The position numbers and the translations under genes are program-made. Source: Cobetia amphilecti (lineage in GTDB: Bacteria; Pseudomonadota; Gammaproteobacteria; Pseudomonadales; Halomonadaceae). From it: a stretch of DNA of 64,000 nucleotides. The DNA lies in NCBI RefSeq assembly GCF_020217465.1, contig NZ_CP084115.1, positions 3,534,001-3,598,000 of the forward strand. The letters run 5' to 3'. The notes beneath the pieces were generated by a model. The model was not told the origin of the DNA, did not search any database, and saw only the letters and a list, made by a program, of their open reading frames with translations. Each line of letters starts with the position of its first letter. Positions within the stretch are counted from its first letter, which is position 1. Positions 1 to 9,205 of this stretch are shown one piece after another.

Positions 1-711
1 TTCCGGCTCGTCACACTCGCCGTCACCCATGAAGCACCACACCTTGCGGTCGTACATGGACTTCAACTCACGCGAGTTGAGGTACTTCATGACGTGCGCC
101 TGATAGATCGCCTGGATCGGGCCCAGACCCATGGAGACGGTCGGGAACTGCCAGTAATCCGGCATCAGCCACGGGTGCGGATAGGAAGACAGGCCGTTGC
201 CGTCGACTTCCTGACGGAAGCTGTCCATCTGCTCCTGGCTGAGACGACCTTCCAGGAAGGAACGGGCGTAGATGCCCGGCGCCACGTGACCCTGGATGTA
301 GAGCAGATCGCCTTCGAAATCTCCTTCCGGTGCACGGAAGAAGTGGTTGAAACCTACGTCGTAAAGCGTCGCACTGGACATGAAGCTCGAGATGTGACCG
401 CCCAGGCCCTTGTGGGCACGGTTGTTGCGGATCACCTGAGCGATGGCGTTGTAACGGATAAGCGAACGGATACGACGCTCCATGAACAGGTCGCCCGGCA
501 TGCGCGCTTCGCGGTGCACGGGGATACTGTTGCGATGGGGCGTGGTCACCGAGAAGGGCACCTGATGGCCATCACGACGCAGGCGGTCGGCCAGGCGTGA
601 CATCAGGTACTGGGCACGATCCTCACCCTCACGATCCAGAACCGATTCCAGGGAGTCCAACCATTCCGTGGTTTCGATCGGATCGAGATCTTCTCTTGCC
701 TCCAGACTCAT
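1..711 (-). CDS. aceE: Pyruvate dehydrogenase E1 component, N-terminal part (runs off the window)
   Basis: This is the homodimeric E1 subunit of the pyruvate dehydrogenase complex. It uses thiamine diphosphate to decarboxylate pyruvate and passes the acetyl group to the lipoyl domain of E2 in the cytoplasm. The visible 237 codons begin MSLEAREDLDPIETTEWLDS, which matches the conserved AceE N-terminus (the acidic D-P-I-E-T-x-E-W-x-x-S stretch followed by R-A-x-Y-L). The ATG at 711 has a GGAGAG about 7 bases upstream. The frame is open to base 1, so the TPP-binding and catalytic parts and the usual downstream aceF lie outside the window. Identity is confident; completeness cannot be judged. Confidence 0.93.
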   Translation of the reverse strand, partial: MSLEAREDLDPIETTEWLDSLESVLDREGEDRAQYLMSRLADRLRRDGHQVPFSVTTPHRNSIPVHREARMPGDLFMERRIRSLIRYNAIAQVIRNNRAHKGLGGHISSFMSSATLYDVGFNHFFRAPEGDFEGDLLYIQGHVAPGIYARSFLEGRLSQEQMDSFRQEVDGNGLSSYPHPWLMPDYWQFPTVSMGLGPIQAIYQAHVMKYLNSRELKSMYDRKVWCFMGDGECDEPE

Positions 712-1159
712 AGACGTCTCTCCGAGTGAAGAAATTTTTTGTCAAACGTTTCGACGAACAGCGATATCGAAACCAGTGGCGCTCTTCAGTGTGGGCACGA
801 CCTTCTGAGTGGGTCGCATCTCCGATAGACCTGTCGTGACCGGGTCTTGCCGGCCGTCAATCTCGACGCGCATCCTGCGCCAAAGCAGGGCACAAGATGC
901 AGTCATTTGGCGTGAAAGATACCGCAAACACCCCCGCGTGCCAATTCAGGGCAGCAAGACTCACCGGGCAGGTGCAATGCTTGGCTGCCCCGCGGCAGCA
1001 CTGGCCTCATGCGCCTTGCGGTCGGGACTCATACGCTAGACTGAGCCGCCCTCGATAGCCGTGATGTAGTAAAACTACCAACGCGCCCCGCCACTGGGCG
1101 TTTCCTGCCTGGAGACGCCACATAATGCTGCAACGCACCATCGCGAGGCACCTGCGACC
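712..1159. other. Intergenic region between aceE and ampD
   Basis: About 450 bases with no convincing gene. Short open frames exist on both strands but lack ribosome binding sites and recognisable sequence. It must hold the aceE promoter region (a TTGACA-like hexamer lies close to the aceE Shine-Dalgarno, too close to be its -35) and the 3' end of the ampD transcript. A small inverted repeat near 1072-1106 is too weak to call as a terminator. I see no PdhR-type operator. Confidence 0.5.
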
Positions 1160-1771
1160 TTAGTCCTGAATGTCGTCCAGCAGGCGATCGAAGTAAGCCC
1201 AATCGAAGGCGGGGCCAGGATCCGTCTTGCGCAACGGCGCAATCCGCGCATGCGAGGTGATGCGCTCGCGCGTCAGCGCGGGATAGCTCGCCATCAGGCC
1301 GGCCACGGTGCGTGCCAGGGTGCGATATTGGACATCGCGATAGGGGTGCACCTCATCGCCCTCGAGCTCGATGCCGATGGTGAAGTCATTGAGCTCGACG
1401 CGTTCACGCTGACCGTCATGCCAGCGCGAGCGACCGGCGTGCCAGGCTCGACGATCGAAGGGCACGAACTGCACCAGGCGACCATCGCGCTGGATCAGCA
1501 CATGCGCCGAGACGCGCAGCTGATGGATATCGGCAAAGTAAGGGTGGGCGCCAGGGTCGAGCTGATTGGTGAACAGCTGCTCGATGGCCGGGCCACCGAA
1601 GCGTCCGGGCGGCAGGCTGATGGAATGCAGCACCAGCGCCGAGACTTCTCCCTCGGGACGAGCATTGTGATTGGGAGACGGCACCTGACGGGCGCTCTCC
1701 AGCCAGTGCTCGGGGGTGACCGCCAGACGCGTCAGGTGGCCCGACCGCGGGGAAGAGGACAAGGGGGGCAT
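1160..1771 (-). CDS. ampD: 1,6-anhydro-N-acetylmuramyl-L-alanine amidase AmpD
   Basis: Cytoplasmic zinc amidase of peptidoglycan recycling. It cuts the lactyl-amide bond between anhydro-MurNAc and the stem peptide of imported muropeptides, and so lowers the inducer pool for AmpR-controlled beta-lactamases in organisms that have them. The 203-residue product is slightly longer than the E. coli protein. Zinc ligands are visible: His49 in the [10 protein letters not shown] stretch, then the [14 protein letters not shown] segment carrying the second His and the Asp; the catalytic Glu sits in GIELEG. The ATG at 1771 was chosen because the conserved core begins about 20 residues later; the same frame stays open far upstream without AmpD-like sequence. 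It is divergent from nadC. Confidence 0.93.
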   Translation of the reverse strand: MPPLSSSPRSGHLTRLAVTPEHWLESARQVPSPNHNARPEGEVSALVLHSISLPPGRFGGPAIEQLFTNQLDPGAHPYFADIHQLRVSAHVLIQRDGRLVQFVPFDRRAWHAGRSRWHDGQRERVELNDFTIGIELEGDEVHPYRDVQYRTLARTVAGLMASYPALTRERITSHARIAPLRKTDPGPAFDWAYFDRLLDDIQD

Positions 1772-1808
1772 CGAAGACTCCAGACGGGAAGGTCGTCGCA
1801 CGCGGGGA

Positions 1809-1837
1809 CTGACCGCTCGCGTGGCTTTTCCTATAAT
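1809..1837 (+). promoter_or_regulatory. Sigma-70 promoter for nadC
   Basis: CTGACC at 1809-1814, 17-base spacer, perfect TATAAT at 1832-1837, 105 bases before the nadC start. The -10 is consensus; the -35 matches 4 of 6. Confidence 0.7.
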
Positions 1838-1942
1838 GGCGCACATTATGGCATGCTCGGTAGCCACGGGTCTGTGCCACTGCCCCGGCACACGCACAGA
1901 CCCCGGCTCCGGCAGCACTCTTCGTACAAGGATCAGACGCGC

Positions 1943-2806
1943 ATGAACTTCCACGACGCCCTCGCCGAGGATATCCGTACCAGCGCCGCCCGCCTGCTCG
2001 CCGAGGATGTCGGCGGTGGCGATATCACCGCCGAATTGATTCCGGAGCGCCAGTGGGCCAAGGCGCGCGTGATCAGTCGCGAACCGGCCATCCTGTGCGG
2101 TGTGCCCTGGGTCGATGAGCTGTTTCGTCGCCTCGATCCGCGCGTCAGCCTCAAGTGGCTGGCCAGCGACGGTGATCGCCTCGAGGCCGACGCGCCCTTC
2201 CTGGAGCTGGAAGGCCCGGCACGCTCGCTGCTGACCGGCGAGCGCGCGGCGCTCAACCTGCTGCAGACGCTCTCCGGCACCGCGACCCGCGCCAGCCACT
2301 ATGCCTCGCTGGTCGAGGGCAGTGGCGTGCGCCTGCTCGATACCCGCAAGACCCTGCCGGGCATGCGTGTCGCCCAGAAGTACGCCGTCAGCTGCGGCGG
2401 TGGCCACAATCATCGCATCGGCCTCTATGACGCCTTCCTGATCAAGGAAAACCATATCGCCGCCTGTGGCAGCATCGCGGCGGCGGTACGTGAGGCGCGC
2501 GACATCGCCTCCGACGTCACCTGTGAAGTGGAAGTCGAGAATTTCGAGGAGCTGGCCCAGGCGCTGGATGCCGGTGCCGACGTCATCATGCTCGACAACT
2601 TCGACAACGATCAGCTCATCGAGGCCGTGGCGCGCAACAAGGCGCATGCCAAGCCGGCCGTGCTGGAAGCCTCTGGCAACGTCAGCGAGGCGACCCTGCC
2701 GGGTATCGCCGCCACCGGCGTGGATTGCATCTCGATCGGCGCACTGACCAAGGACGTGACCTCCATCGACCTGTCGATGCGCATCTACACTGTCGAGACC
2801 CGCTAG
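1943..2806 (+). CDS. nadC: Nicotinate-nucleotide pyrophosphorylase (carboxylating), QPRTase
   Basis: Third enzyme of de novo NAD synthesis. It condenses quinolinate with PRPP to give nicotinate mononucleotide, CO2 and pyrophosphate. The 287-residue product has the family hallmarks in order: an N-terminal open-face sandwich domain with EDVGGGDIT, the quinolinate-binding [10 protein letters not shown] motif, the H-N-H-R and LIKENHI segments, and the barrel-end phosphate site ([26 protein letters not shown]). The ATG at 1943 follows an AAGGA about 10 bases upstream; an open frame further upstream is the antisense of ampD and is not used. Another gene of the pathway, nadA, is in this window at 17.2-18.2 kb but is not linked to it in an operon. 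Confidence 0.95.
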   Translation: MNFHDALAEDIRTSAARLLAEDVGGGDITAELIPERQWAKARVISREPAILCGVPWVDELFRRLDPRVSLKWLASDGDRLEADAPFLELEGPARSLLTGERAALNLLQTLSGTATRASHYASLVEGSGVRLLDTRKTLPGMRVAQKYAVSCGGGHNHRIGLYDAFLIKENHIAACGSIAAAVREARDIASDVTCEVEVENFEELAQALDAGADVIMLDNFDNDQLIEAVARNKAHAKPAVLEASGNVSEATLPGIAATGVDCISIGALTKDVTSIDLSMRIYTVETR

Positions 2807-2916
2807 CCAACGACAGGGGAATGCCTTCCTGCTGGCCAGCTCCTGTCCTGCAGAGGTCGCCGCTGACGCCGGCCCATCTGTCACGACACATTGCCATGCC
2901 GCCAGGGAGGCGCCCC

Positions 2917-3576
2917 ATGTCCCCGCCATCTCCTCATCAGCATCCGCCTGAAGCCTCCAAGGCATCAGGCGGATGCTGGCAGACGCGCCGCTGGAGTCTC
3001 TACGCGCCGATCTATGACCGTGTGGCCGCTCGCATCCTGCGCTCCGCGCGGCGCGATGCCATCGCGACCCTCGATATCCAGGCGGGCACCCGCGTGCTGC
3101 TGCTCGGCGGTGGCACCGGGCTCGACCTGCCCTTCCTACCCCGCGACATCGAACTCGAGGTGATCGACGCCTCCCCCGCCATGCTGCGCCGCTGTCGCGA
3201 GCGCGCCGAGACGCTGGGCTTCGATGCCAACGTCAAGCCGGGCGACGCCATGGCGCTCGACTTCCCCGATGGCTATTTCGATGTCGTCATCGCCCACCTG
3301 ATCATCGCCGTGGTGCCCGAGCCCCAGCGCGCCTTCGATGAAGCGCTGCGCGTTCTGGCCAGCGATGGCGAGCTGTCGTTGCTCGACAAGGGCCTGCGCG
3401 GCAATCGCCCGGCTGGACGGCTGCGTCGTCTGCTCAATCCACTGGCCCGGCTGGTGGCGACCAACCTCAATGTGCCGCTGGACAACCTGCTGGAGGGCCA
3501 TGCGGTGCAGCGACTCGAGGACCGCGACCTCGGCCCCGGCGGGGCGTTGCGCCACATGCATCTGCGCAAGATCTGA
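2917..3576 (+). CDS. Class I SAM-dependent methyltransferase
   Basis: A 219-residue Rossmann-fold methyltransferase. Motif I is LLLGGGTGLDLPFLP, the acidic strand-2 end that binds the SAM ribose is EVIDAS, and motif II/III lies around GDAMALDFPDGYFDVVIAHL. An N-terminal WSLYAPIYDRV stretch is typical of the UbiE / phosphatidylethanolamine N-methyltransferase-like group, but the substrate cannot be assigned. The ATG at 2917 has a strong AGGGAGG six bases upstream. It lies 110 bases after nadC in the same direction and may be cotranscribed with it. The N-terminal 20 residues (Pro/Ser/His-rich) are not conserved family sequence. Confidence 0.8.
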   Translation: MSPPSPHQHPPEASKASGGCWQTRRWSLYAPIYDRVAARILRSARRDAIATLDIQAGTRVLLLGGGTGLDLPFLPRDIELEVIDASPAMLRRCRERAETLGFDANVKPGDAMALDFPDGYFDVVIAHLIIAVVPEPQRAFDEALRVLASDGELSLLDKGLRGNRPAGRLRRLLNPLARLVATNLNVPLDNLLEGHAVQRLEDRDLGPGGALRHMHLRKI

Positions 3577-3710
3577 CCTGCACCGCCGCTCCCCCTTGCA
3601 TTGCGCGTTAGGCATCGCCACGCAATGAGCACACCCGGATGACGAAAGCGACACGGCTCGAGGCACCTGCCTGGGCTCTCGTCGCCGTCGCTCCCTGCAA
3701 GGAGGTTTGC

Positions 3711-4505
3711 ATGCAGATTGATCTACGCGGCCGCAGCGCCATCATCAGTGGTTCCACTGCCGGTATCGGCTTCGCCATCGCCAACGGGCTTGCCCGCGCA
3801 GGCGCCAGCGTCACCTTGACCGGCCGCACCCAGGCGCGTGTCGATGAGGCCGTCACCAGCCTCAGAGACAAGGCGCCCGGCAGCGAGGTACAGGGCGTGG
3901 CCGCGGACCTGGGCACACGCGAAGGCTGCGACACGCTGATTCACGCCGTGCCGGACACTGACATCCTGATCAACAATGTCGGCATCTTCGCCCCGCAGGA
4001 TTTCTTCGACACCGACGACGACACCTGGGAGCAGTTCTTCCAGGTCAACGTGATGTCGGCGGTACGCCTGTCCCGCCACTATGCGCGCGGCATGAAGGAG
4101 CGCGACTGGGGCCGCATCCAGTTCCTGTCCAGCGAATCGGCGCTCAACATCCCCAGCGAGATGGTCCACTACGGCATGACCAAGTCGGCGGTGCAGTCCG
4201 TCTCGCGCGGGCTCGCCAAGGTGCTGTCCGGCACCCGCGTGACGGTCAACGCCATCCTGCCCGGGCCGACCCGCTCCGAGGGCGTGCTCGAGATGCTCAA
4301 GCAGAATGCCGAGGAGCAAGGCAAGGCACTTGAGGAGGTCGAGGCCGACTTCGTCAAGCAGGCCCGTCCGACCTCCATCCTGCAGCGCCTGGCAAGCCCC
4401 GAGGAAGTCGCCAACATGAGTGTCTACGCTGCCTCCGAGCAGGCCAGCGCCACCACCGGCGCCGCACTGCGCGTGGAAGGCGGCATCGTCGACACCATGG
4501 CCTGA
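3711..4505 (+). CDS. Short-chain dehydrogenase/reductase (SDR) family oxidoreductase
   Basis: Classical SDR of 264 residues. The cofactor motif is SGSTAGIG near residue 12. A TGR after strand 2 favours NADP(H). The structural NNVG motif is present (ILINNVGIF), and the catalytic Ser (LSSESA) and Tyr-x-x-x-Lys (YGMTK) are intact. The PGPTRS loop and a longer helical stretch (EEQGKALEEVEADF) before the C-terminus resemble SDRs annotated as 3-oxoacyl-ACP-reductase-like, but the substrate is unknown. The start at 3711 has AAGGAGG 5 bases upstream, one of the best ribosome binding sites in the window. It ends at a bidirectional terminator facing the GNAT gene. Confidence 0.85.
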   Translation: MQIDLRGRSAIISGSTAGIGFAIANGLARAGASVTLTGRTQARVDEAVTSLRDKAPGSEVQGVAADLGTREGCDTLIHAVPDTDILINNVGIFAPQDFFDTDDDTWEQFFQVNVMSAVRLSRHYARGMKERDWGRIQFLSSESALNIPSEMVHYGMTKSAVQSVSRGLAKVLSGTRVTVNAILPGPTRSEGVLEMLKQNAEEQGKALEEVEADFVKQARPTSILQRLASPEEVANMSVYAASEQASATTGAALRVEGGIVDTMA

Positions 4506-4563
4506 TCGATCTGATCACGCGGCATGACTGACACCATGCCAGACGCGACACCATGCCAGACAC

Positions 4564-4599
4564 AAGACGCCCCCGCCGGATGACCGGCGGGGGCGTCTT
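4564..4599. terminator. Bidirectional intrinsic terminator
   Basis: Perfect 16-bp inverted repeat (4564-4579 with 4584-4599, loop ATGA), GC-rich core with flanking A/T, between the convergent SDR and GNAT genes. A short direct repeat (GACACCATGCCAGAC, twice) lies just before it at 4529-4560. Confidence 0.85.
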
Positions 4600-4627
4600 C
4601 ATTTCCGATATCACCGTGACGCACTCG

Positions 4628-5149
4628 TCACTCGTCGAGGCGTTTCTCGAAGCGCTCGCGCTTGAGGCAGATGCCATCGCGCTTGACGTGCTCAAGCCCC
4701 AGGCTATGCCAGCCACGGCGGGCCAGGCCCGGCGACAGCGTCAGGCTGGCTTCCAGACTCATCACGCGCACCTTGCGCTCGCGCAGGTCGCGCTCGGCCG
4801 CCGCCAGCAACTGGCTGCCGATGCCCTGCCCCATCAGACTCGGATAGACGTAAAGCATCTCGATGCGCGCCAGCGGCCATTCGGGGGCGTACTCGCAGAA
4901 GCCGATGCAGCGGCCATCACGCTCCGCCACCAGCACCTCGAAGCGATGCTGACGCGCGGCCCAGCGTTCGGCGTCGCGCGGGACACGCGCGGCCCACTGC
5001 TGTCGCTGCGCCAGATCATAATGACCGGCAGCGCCCTGCATGACGGCCTGGTAGAACACCTCGGCCTGGTCCGCGGCATGCTGCGGCTGCGCCGCCACGA
5101 TATGAACACGCTCCCTGGCCACTTCACGGCTATCGGTCTGGCTGTGCAA
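4628..5149 (-). CDS. GNAT family N-acetyltransferase
   Basis: A 173-residue Gcn5-related acyltransferase. The acetyl-CoA pyrophosphate-binding motif A is IEMLYVYPSLMGQGIGSQLL, preceded by the beta-4 strand GRCIGFCEYAPEW. The acceptor substrate is not evident. No in-frame ATG fits; the start is a TTG at 5149, supported by AAGGAGGA at 5157-5164 seven bases upstream. It is convergent with the SDR gene, and a 93-base gap separates it from the mtnC stop, so it could be read as the distal member of the mtn transcript. The C-terminus (KRDGICLKRERFEKRLDE) is strongly basic. Confidence 0.8.
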   Translation of the reverse strand: MHSQTDSREVARERVHIVAAQPQHAADQAEVFYQAVMQGAAGHYDLAQRQQWAARVPRDAERWAARQHRFEVLVAERDGRCIGFCEYAPEWPLARIEMLYVYPSLMGQGIGSQLLAAAERDLRERKVRVMSLEASLTLSPGLARRGWHSLGLEHVKRDGICLKRERFEKRLDE

Positions 5150-5242
5150 TCGTTCGTCCTCCTTGTGTCCTCGAACGAGGACGATGTATTCATGGAAAAC
5201 CTGACAGGCTCACGGCTGACACCTGTCACTGAAGCGTCCTGT

Positions 5243-5923
5243 TCAGCCGCTGAAGGACACCTCATCGAAGCGGCTGGCCCGGGGGTGATCTCCCGTGACC
5301 ATGTCCGGCTCCCGCACCAGCTGCCAGGTATGGAAGCCGGCGGCAGCGGCGGCGTCCAGCTCGGCGACGACATCCGACAGGAACAGGATCTCCGCGCCCG
5401 GAATGCCCAGCTGACCGGCGATGCGGCGATAGCTCTCGGCTTCCTGCTTGGGGCCCGTGGTGGTGTCGAAGTAGCCGGCAAACAGCGGAGTCAGATCGCC
5501 GACATCGGAATGCCCGAACAGCAGCTTCTGGGCCTGGATGGAGCCTGAAGAGTAGACATACAAGGACAGTCCGCGTTCCTTCCAGTCACGCAATCCCTTC
5601 ACGGCATCGGGGTAGACATGGCCGGTGAAGTCACCGTCCGCGTAGCCCTGTGCCCAGACCATGCCCTGCAGTGCCTTGAGCGGCGTGGCCTTGCGGTCGG
5701 CGTCGATCCAGCCTTCCAGAATGGCGATCACGGCCTCGAGATCGGCCGCGGGCGCCTCGGCCAGCTCGCGGGTGGCGGCCAGCTGCTCGGCGACGTCCTC
5801 ACGCTCGGCATTGGCGCGCACGAAATCGCCCAGGTTGGCGCGCGCATAGGGGAACAGCACCTGATGCACGAAGCGAATCGAGCCGGTCGTGCCCTCGATG
5901 TCGGTGACGATGGCGCGAATCAT
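5243..5923 (-). CDS. mtnC: Enolase-phosphatase E1 (2,3-diketo-5-methylthio-1-phosphopentane phosphatase)
   Basis: HAD-superfamily bifunctional enzyme of the methionine salvage pathway. It enolises and dephosphorylates diketomethylthiopentyl phosphate to the acireductone. The 226 residues start [19 protein letters not shown], where D-I-E-G-T-T is the HAD motif I of this family (nucleophile Asp8). Motif II Ser lies in LYVYSSGS, the motif III Lys in [11 protein letters not shown], and the motif IV acids in [14 protein letters not shown]. The start codon overlaps the mtnD stop by 4 bases, and CAGGAG lies about 8 bases upstream, so translation is probably coupled. It is the last mtn gene of a mtnB-mtnD-mtnC set. 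Confidence 0.95.
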   Translation of the reverse strand: MIRAIVTDIEGTTGSIRFVHQVLFPYARANLGDFVRANAEREDVAEQLAATRELAEAPAADLEAVIAILEGWIDADRKATPLKALQGMVWAQGYADGDFTGHVYPDAVKGLRDWKERGLSLYVYSSGSIQAQKLLFGHSDVGDLTPLFAGYFDTTTGPKQEAESYRRIAGQLGIPGAEILFLSDVVAELDAAAAAGFHTWQLVREPDMVTGDHPRASRFDEVSFSG

Positions 5924-6516
5924 GCGGACTCCTGGGAATGCGGGGCTGCGGTCTGAGTAAAGTGCTCGGCCAGCGCTTCATGACGCGGGAAGCGGGCAGC
6001 GATGTCATTGTCGGTGAAGTTGGCGATCCAGCCTTCCGGATTGGTGAACAGGCGGATGGCGGTGAAGTCCGGCGTCGGCCCCATGTCGAACCAGTGCGGC
6101 GTGCCGGCCGGTACGGCGATCAGGTCATCCTTCTCGCAACCGACCGCCAGCACGCGCTCGCCCAGATGCAGGTAGAAGATGCCGCTGCCGCGCACGAAGA
6201 AGCGCACCTCATGCTCCGCGTGGCGGTGCTCATCGAGGAACTTGCCGCGCAGGGCGTCGCGGTCCGGATGATCCGGCGTCAGGCCGATCACGTCGGCGGT
6301 GACGAAGCCGTTCTCGGACTTGAGACGCGCGACATCGTCGGCGTAGGCCGCCAGCACCTGGGTCTGGTCGGTGGGATCACTCATCTCGCAGCCCGCCGTC
6401 CAGCGCTCGAAGCGAATGCCTTCGGCCTCGAGTTCGCTGGCGATCTGCGCGCCATCATTGGTGATCAACTGCGGACGCGAGGCGTCCTGCTCGGCGTAGA
6501 TGGCCAGAAAGCTCAT
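5920..6516 (-). CDS. mtnD: Acireductone dioxygenase
   Basis: Cupin-fold metalloenzyme that oxidises acireductone. The Fe(II) form yields the methionine keto-acid precursor plus formate; the Ni(II) form gives the off-pathway CO-producing products. The 198-residue product carries the metal-binding cluster in [13 protein letters not shown] (His, His, Glu) and the fourth ligand His in [12 protein letters not shown]. Overlaps of 4 bases with mtnB upstream and mtnC downstream show a tight, coupled operon. The sequence cannot tell which metal form predominates. Confidence 0.95.
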   Translation of the reverse strand: MSFLAIYAEQDASRPQLITNDGAQIASELEAEGIRFERWTAGCEMSDPTDQTQVLAAYADDVARLKSENGFVTADVIGLTPDHPDRDALRGKFLDEHRHAEHEVRFFVRGSGIFYLHLGERVLAVGCEKDDLIAVPAGTPHWFDMGPTPDFTAIRLFTNPEGWIANFTDNDIAARFPRHEALAEHFTQTAAPHSQESA

Positions 6517-7178
6517 CGCTGTCTCCTCAGTTCCAGTTCACAACCCATCAGGAAATCGAGCGCTTCGACATGGCGGCGACAGGCCGTCATGCTGCTGGCC
6601 CAGGTGTAGAGGCCATGGCCGCGGATCAGGTAGCCGTGCAGACCGGCATCGGCGGCCAGGCGGGCGCGTACGTCCAGCGCCAGCGCCTCGATATCCTGAG
6701 TATTGTCGAAGACGGCCAGACGTACCGCCGTCTCATGACTCTTGACGCCTTCCAGCGCCTTGTTGAGCTCGAAACCCTCCAGGCTCAGGGTGTCGTCCTC
6801 ATGGCACAGCGACAGCACGGTGGCGGCCCTGGAGTGGGTATGCAGAATCGCCTGTGCGTGGGGCAGGTCTTCGTAGAGCTGGCCATGCAGGCGCGCCTCG
6901 TCAGAGGCCTTGCGGGAAGTGCCCTGCAGCCTGACGGCAAAATCGCTGACCAGAATGTCGCCACTGGTCAGGCGGCCCTTGTGGCAGCCCGAGGCGGTGA
7001 CCGCCATCAGGCGATCACTGAGACGACTGGAGAAGTTGCCACCGGTGGCCGGTACCTGCCCGGCAGCGTCCAGCGCCTGGCCGGCCTCGATCAACTGTTG
7101 GCTCGCCAGTGCAAGGCGGTCGAGGTCCAGTGTCGACGGCAGGCTGTCGACAGCAGCAATGGCGATAGGGTCTGACAT
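6513..7178 (-). CDS. mtnB: Methylthioribulose-1-phosphate dehydratase
   Basis: Class II aldolase-fold zinc enzyme that dehydrates 5-methylthioribulose-1-phosphate to the diketo intermediate used by MtnC. The 221 residues contain the GGNFSSR segment, SGCHKGRLTSGDIL, the zinc-binding ILHTHSRAATVLS (His-x-His) and the third zinc His in YLIRGHGLYTWA. The start at 7178 (MSDPIAIAA) was chosen because it sits a plausible distance before the conserved core; a further-upstream start at 7235 lacks a ribosome binding site, but the GAGGG near 7190 is also not ideal. It is the first gene of the operon. mtnA and mtnK/mtnP are not nearby. Confidence 0.92.
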   Translation of the reverse strand: MSDPIAIAAVDSLPSTLDLDRLALASQQLIEAGQALDAAGQVPATGGNFSSRLSDRLMAVTASGCHKGRLTSGDILVSDFAVRLQGTSRKASDEARLHGQLYEDLPHAQAILHTHSRAATVLSLCHEDDTLSLEGFELNKALEGVKSHETAVRLAVFDNTQDIEALALDVRARLAADAGLHGYLIRGHGLYTWASSMTACRRHVEALDFLMGCELELRRQR

Positions 7179-7393
7179 GATCAAAGTTGCCCTCAAGAGT
7201 CGCGCGGGGCATTCACGCCCCGTCGCCAGCATCACGATTCAGCGCCACGCGGCGCTGCTCTCGCGGCAGACTACACAAGCCGACCCAGTGAGACCAGTCA
7301 TGCCGTGCGACGACGGGCATGGCATCATGGCGGCCTGGAATGTCACACGACATTCTGCGCCATCATCACTTCAGCCTCTGCCACGGTCTTGCC

Positions 7394-8278
7394 ATGTCCT
7401 CTTCCGATCAGCCCGCCAGCCCCCACCCGACCGCCGACACGGCCGAGCGCCCGATGAACGATGCCGCACTGGCCAGGCGCCTGCCGCTGCTGCCCCCTCA
7501 TCTGCGTGAGCAGGCCGCGGCGCTGGGACAACAGGCCATGCAGCCGGTGGGCATCATCGAAAGCTGCTACCCGGACAAGTTCGGCATTCCCCGCCAGCCG
7601 GGGCTGGCGCGCCACGCCACCGCCATCCTGCACCTGCTGCCGCCCTTCGATGACCCGGACTGCGTGCGCGACATCGAGGGCTTCAGCCATCTGTGGATCC
7701 ACTTCCTGTTCCACGCCAGCCCCACACGCTGGACGCCCTTGATCCGCCCGCCGCGCCTGGGAGGCAACGCGCGCACCGGTGTCTTCGCCTCGCGCAGCAC
7801 CCACCGCCCCAACCGACTGGGGCAGTCGGTGGTCGAACTGGCAGGCGTCGAGACGGCGGCCAACGCCACGCCGGATGGCGGGCAGTCGGGCAAGCGCAAC
7901 GGCGTGCGCCTGCTGCTGCGCGGCCATGACCTGCTCGATGGCACGCCGGTGATGGACATCAAGCCGTATCTGCCGTGGGTCGATGCCGTGCCCGAGGCGC
8001 GTGCCGGCTATGCGCCTGCGCCACCGCCGCGCCACGCCGTTGTCTTCAGCGCAGAGGCCGAGCAGACACTGGCGACCCGGGCCGACAGCGCCACGCTGCG
8101 CGCACTGATCGAGGAAGTGCTCGCCCAGGACCCGCGCCCCGCCTATCACGCCACCAGGCCCGCCGATGGCAAGCGCCAGTATGGCGTACGGCTGGTGGAC
8201 GTGGATGTGCGCTTCACGGGCCGCACGCAACCCGATGGCTCCTTGACGATGGAGGTCGCGGCCATCGTGGCCGTCTGA
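7394..8278 (+). CDS. trmO: tRNA (N6-threonylcarbamoyladenosine-37-N6) methyltransferase TrmO
   Basis: TsaA/VirR-fold methyltransferase that uses SAM to methylate t6A37 of some threonine tRNAs. The core is very clear: PVGIIESCYPDKFGIPRQPG, FSHLWIHFLFH, RPPRLGGNARTGVFASRSTH and RPNRLGQSVVEL, then LLDGTPVMDIKPYLP. A C-terminal domain of about 90 residues follows, as in E. coli. The family core starts near 7538, so everything before it is a 48-residue extension, and the start is uncertain: ATGs at 7319, 7394, 7456 and 7538 are in frame and none has a good Shine-Dalgarno. I give 7394 as a compromise. It is divergent from mtnB. Confidence 0.88.
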   Translation: MSSSDQPASPHPTADTAERPMNDAALARRLPLLPPHLREQAAALGQQAMQPVGIIESCYPDKFGIPRQPGLARHATAILHLLPPFDDPDCVRDIEGFSHLWIHFLFHASPTRWTPLIRPPRLGGNARTGVFASRSTHRPNRLGQSVVELAGVETAANATPDGGQSGKRNGVRLLLRGHDLLDGTPVMDIKPYLPWVDAVPEARAGYAPAPPPRHAVVFSAEAEQTLATRADSATLRALIEEVLAQDPRPAYHATRPADGKRQYGVRLVDVDVRFTGRTQPDGSLTMEVAAIVAV

Positions 8279-8465
8279 TCAAACCCCTGCGCGAGCCAGG
8301 GCAGCGCCTTTTCCAGTGGGGGTCAACGCCGTGCATGAAGCGGATCGAAGGATTGCGCGCGCCAGATCAAGACAATGCCAGATTGGATTGGCAAACCGTC
8401 ACGAGACCTGACCATACTGGGCGTGCGTTCCTTCATCTCCACTCGTTTCACCGGGAGTCCGCCGC

Positions 8466-9044
8466 ATGAGTATCCGTCTGCTTGCCTTTGCCGCCAGTAC
8501 CCGCAAGGCCTCCGTCAATCGACGCCTGATCGAGCGCCTGGCACACCACGCCCGGCAGGAAGGTGCCGAGGTCAGTCTGCTCGATCTCAACGACTTCCCG
8601 ATGCCGCTCTACGATGGCGACAGCGAAGAGGCCAATGGCCGTCCCGCCAGCGCCGACCGCCTGCAGGAGATGCTGGCCAGCCATCAGGGGCTGCTGCTGG
8701 CGACGCCGGAATACAACGGCTTCTTCAGCCCGCTGCTCAAGAACACCTTCGACTGGCTGTCACGCCCGGCGGCGGATGGCCAGAGCGGCATGGACGCCCT
8801 GCGCGGCATGCCGGTCGGCATCGTTTCGGCCTCACCAGGTGCCATGGGCGGCATGCGGGCGTTGCCCTTCGTGCGCCTGTACCTGAACAATCTCGGCATG
8901 CTGGTCGCGCCACAGCAGATCGCGGTCTCGCGTGCCGCCAGCGCCTTCCACGAGGATGGCAGCCTGGATGACGAAGGCCAGGACCACGCCCTCTCGGCTG
9001 TCGCCCGTCAGGTGATCGACCTGGCCAGCCTGCGCGCCTCCTGA
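8466..9044 (+). CDS. NAD(P)H-dependent FMN reductase (ChrR/SsuE-like flavodoxin fold)
   Basis: A 192-residue flavoprotein of the NADPH-dependent FMN reductase family. The FMN phosphate loop is FAASTRKASVNRRL near the N-terminus, and the flavin-binding LATPEYNGFFSPLLKNTFDW is the signature of the group (P-E-Y-N-G). SPGAMGGMRALP follows and is also typical. Members reduce quinones, chromate or azo dyes in vitro; the physiological substrate is not inferable. The ATG has GGGAG upstream. It is followed by a strong bidirectional terminator. Confidence 0.88.
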   Translation: MSIRLLAFAASTRKASVNRRLIERLAHHARQEGAEVSLLDLNDFPMPLYDGDSEEANGRPASADRLQEMLASHQGLLLATPEYNGFFSPLLKNTFDWLSRPAADGQSGMDALRGMPVGIVSASPGAMGGMRALPFVRLYLNNLGMLVAPQQIAVSRAASAFHEDGSLDDEGQDHALSAVARQVIDLASLRAS

Positions 9045-9104
9045 AGCGCCACGCCTCTTTCCTCACAGCTACATTCCCGGCCAGACACATGGCGCCTGCC
9101 AAAC

Positions 9105-9141
9105 AGGAACGGCCCCCTGCCACTGGCAGGGGGCCGTTCCT
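9105..9141. terminator. Bidirectional intrinsic terminator
   Basis: Near-perfect 17-18-bp inverted repeat with AGGAACGG / CCGTTCCT ends and a G/C5 core, between the convergent FMN reductase and purC genes. Confidence 0.85.
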
Positions 9142-9205
9142 TGATGCGCTGTCAGTGACGTCAGAGCGTCAGTGCATCACCTCAGATTTAGCCCCAGATT
9201 CAAGC

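Noticed and set aside
1160-2965. 601-codon open frame on the minus strand
   Set aside because: Only the last 203 codons are AmpD; the rest is antisense to nadC.
4506-4627. Short direct repeat GACACCATGCCAGAC
   Set aside because: Two copies only, next to a terminator; no evidence of a mobile element.
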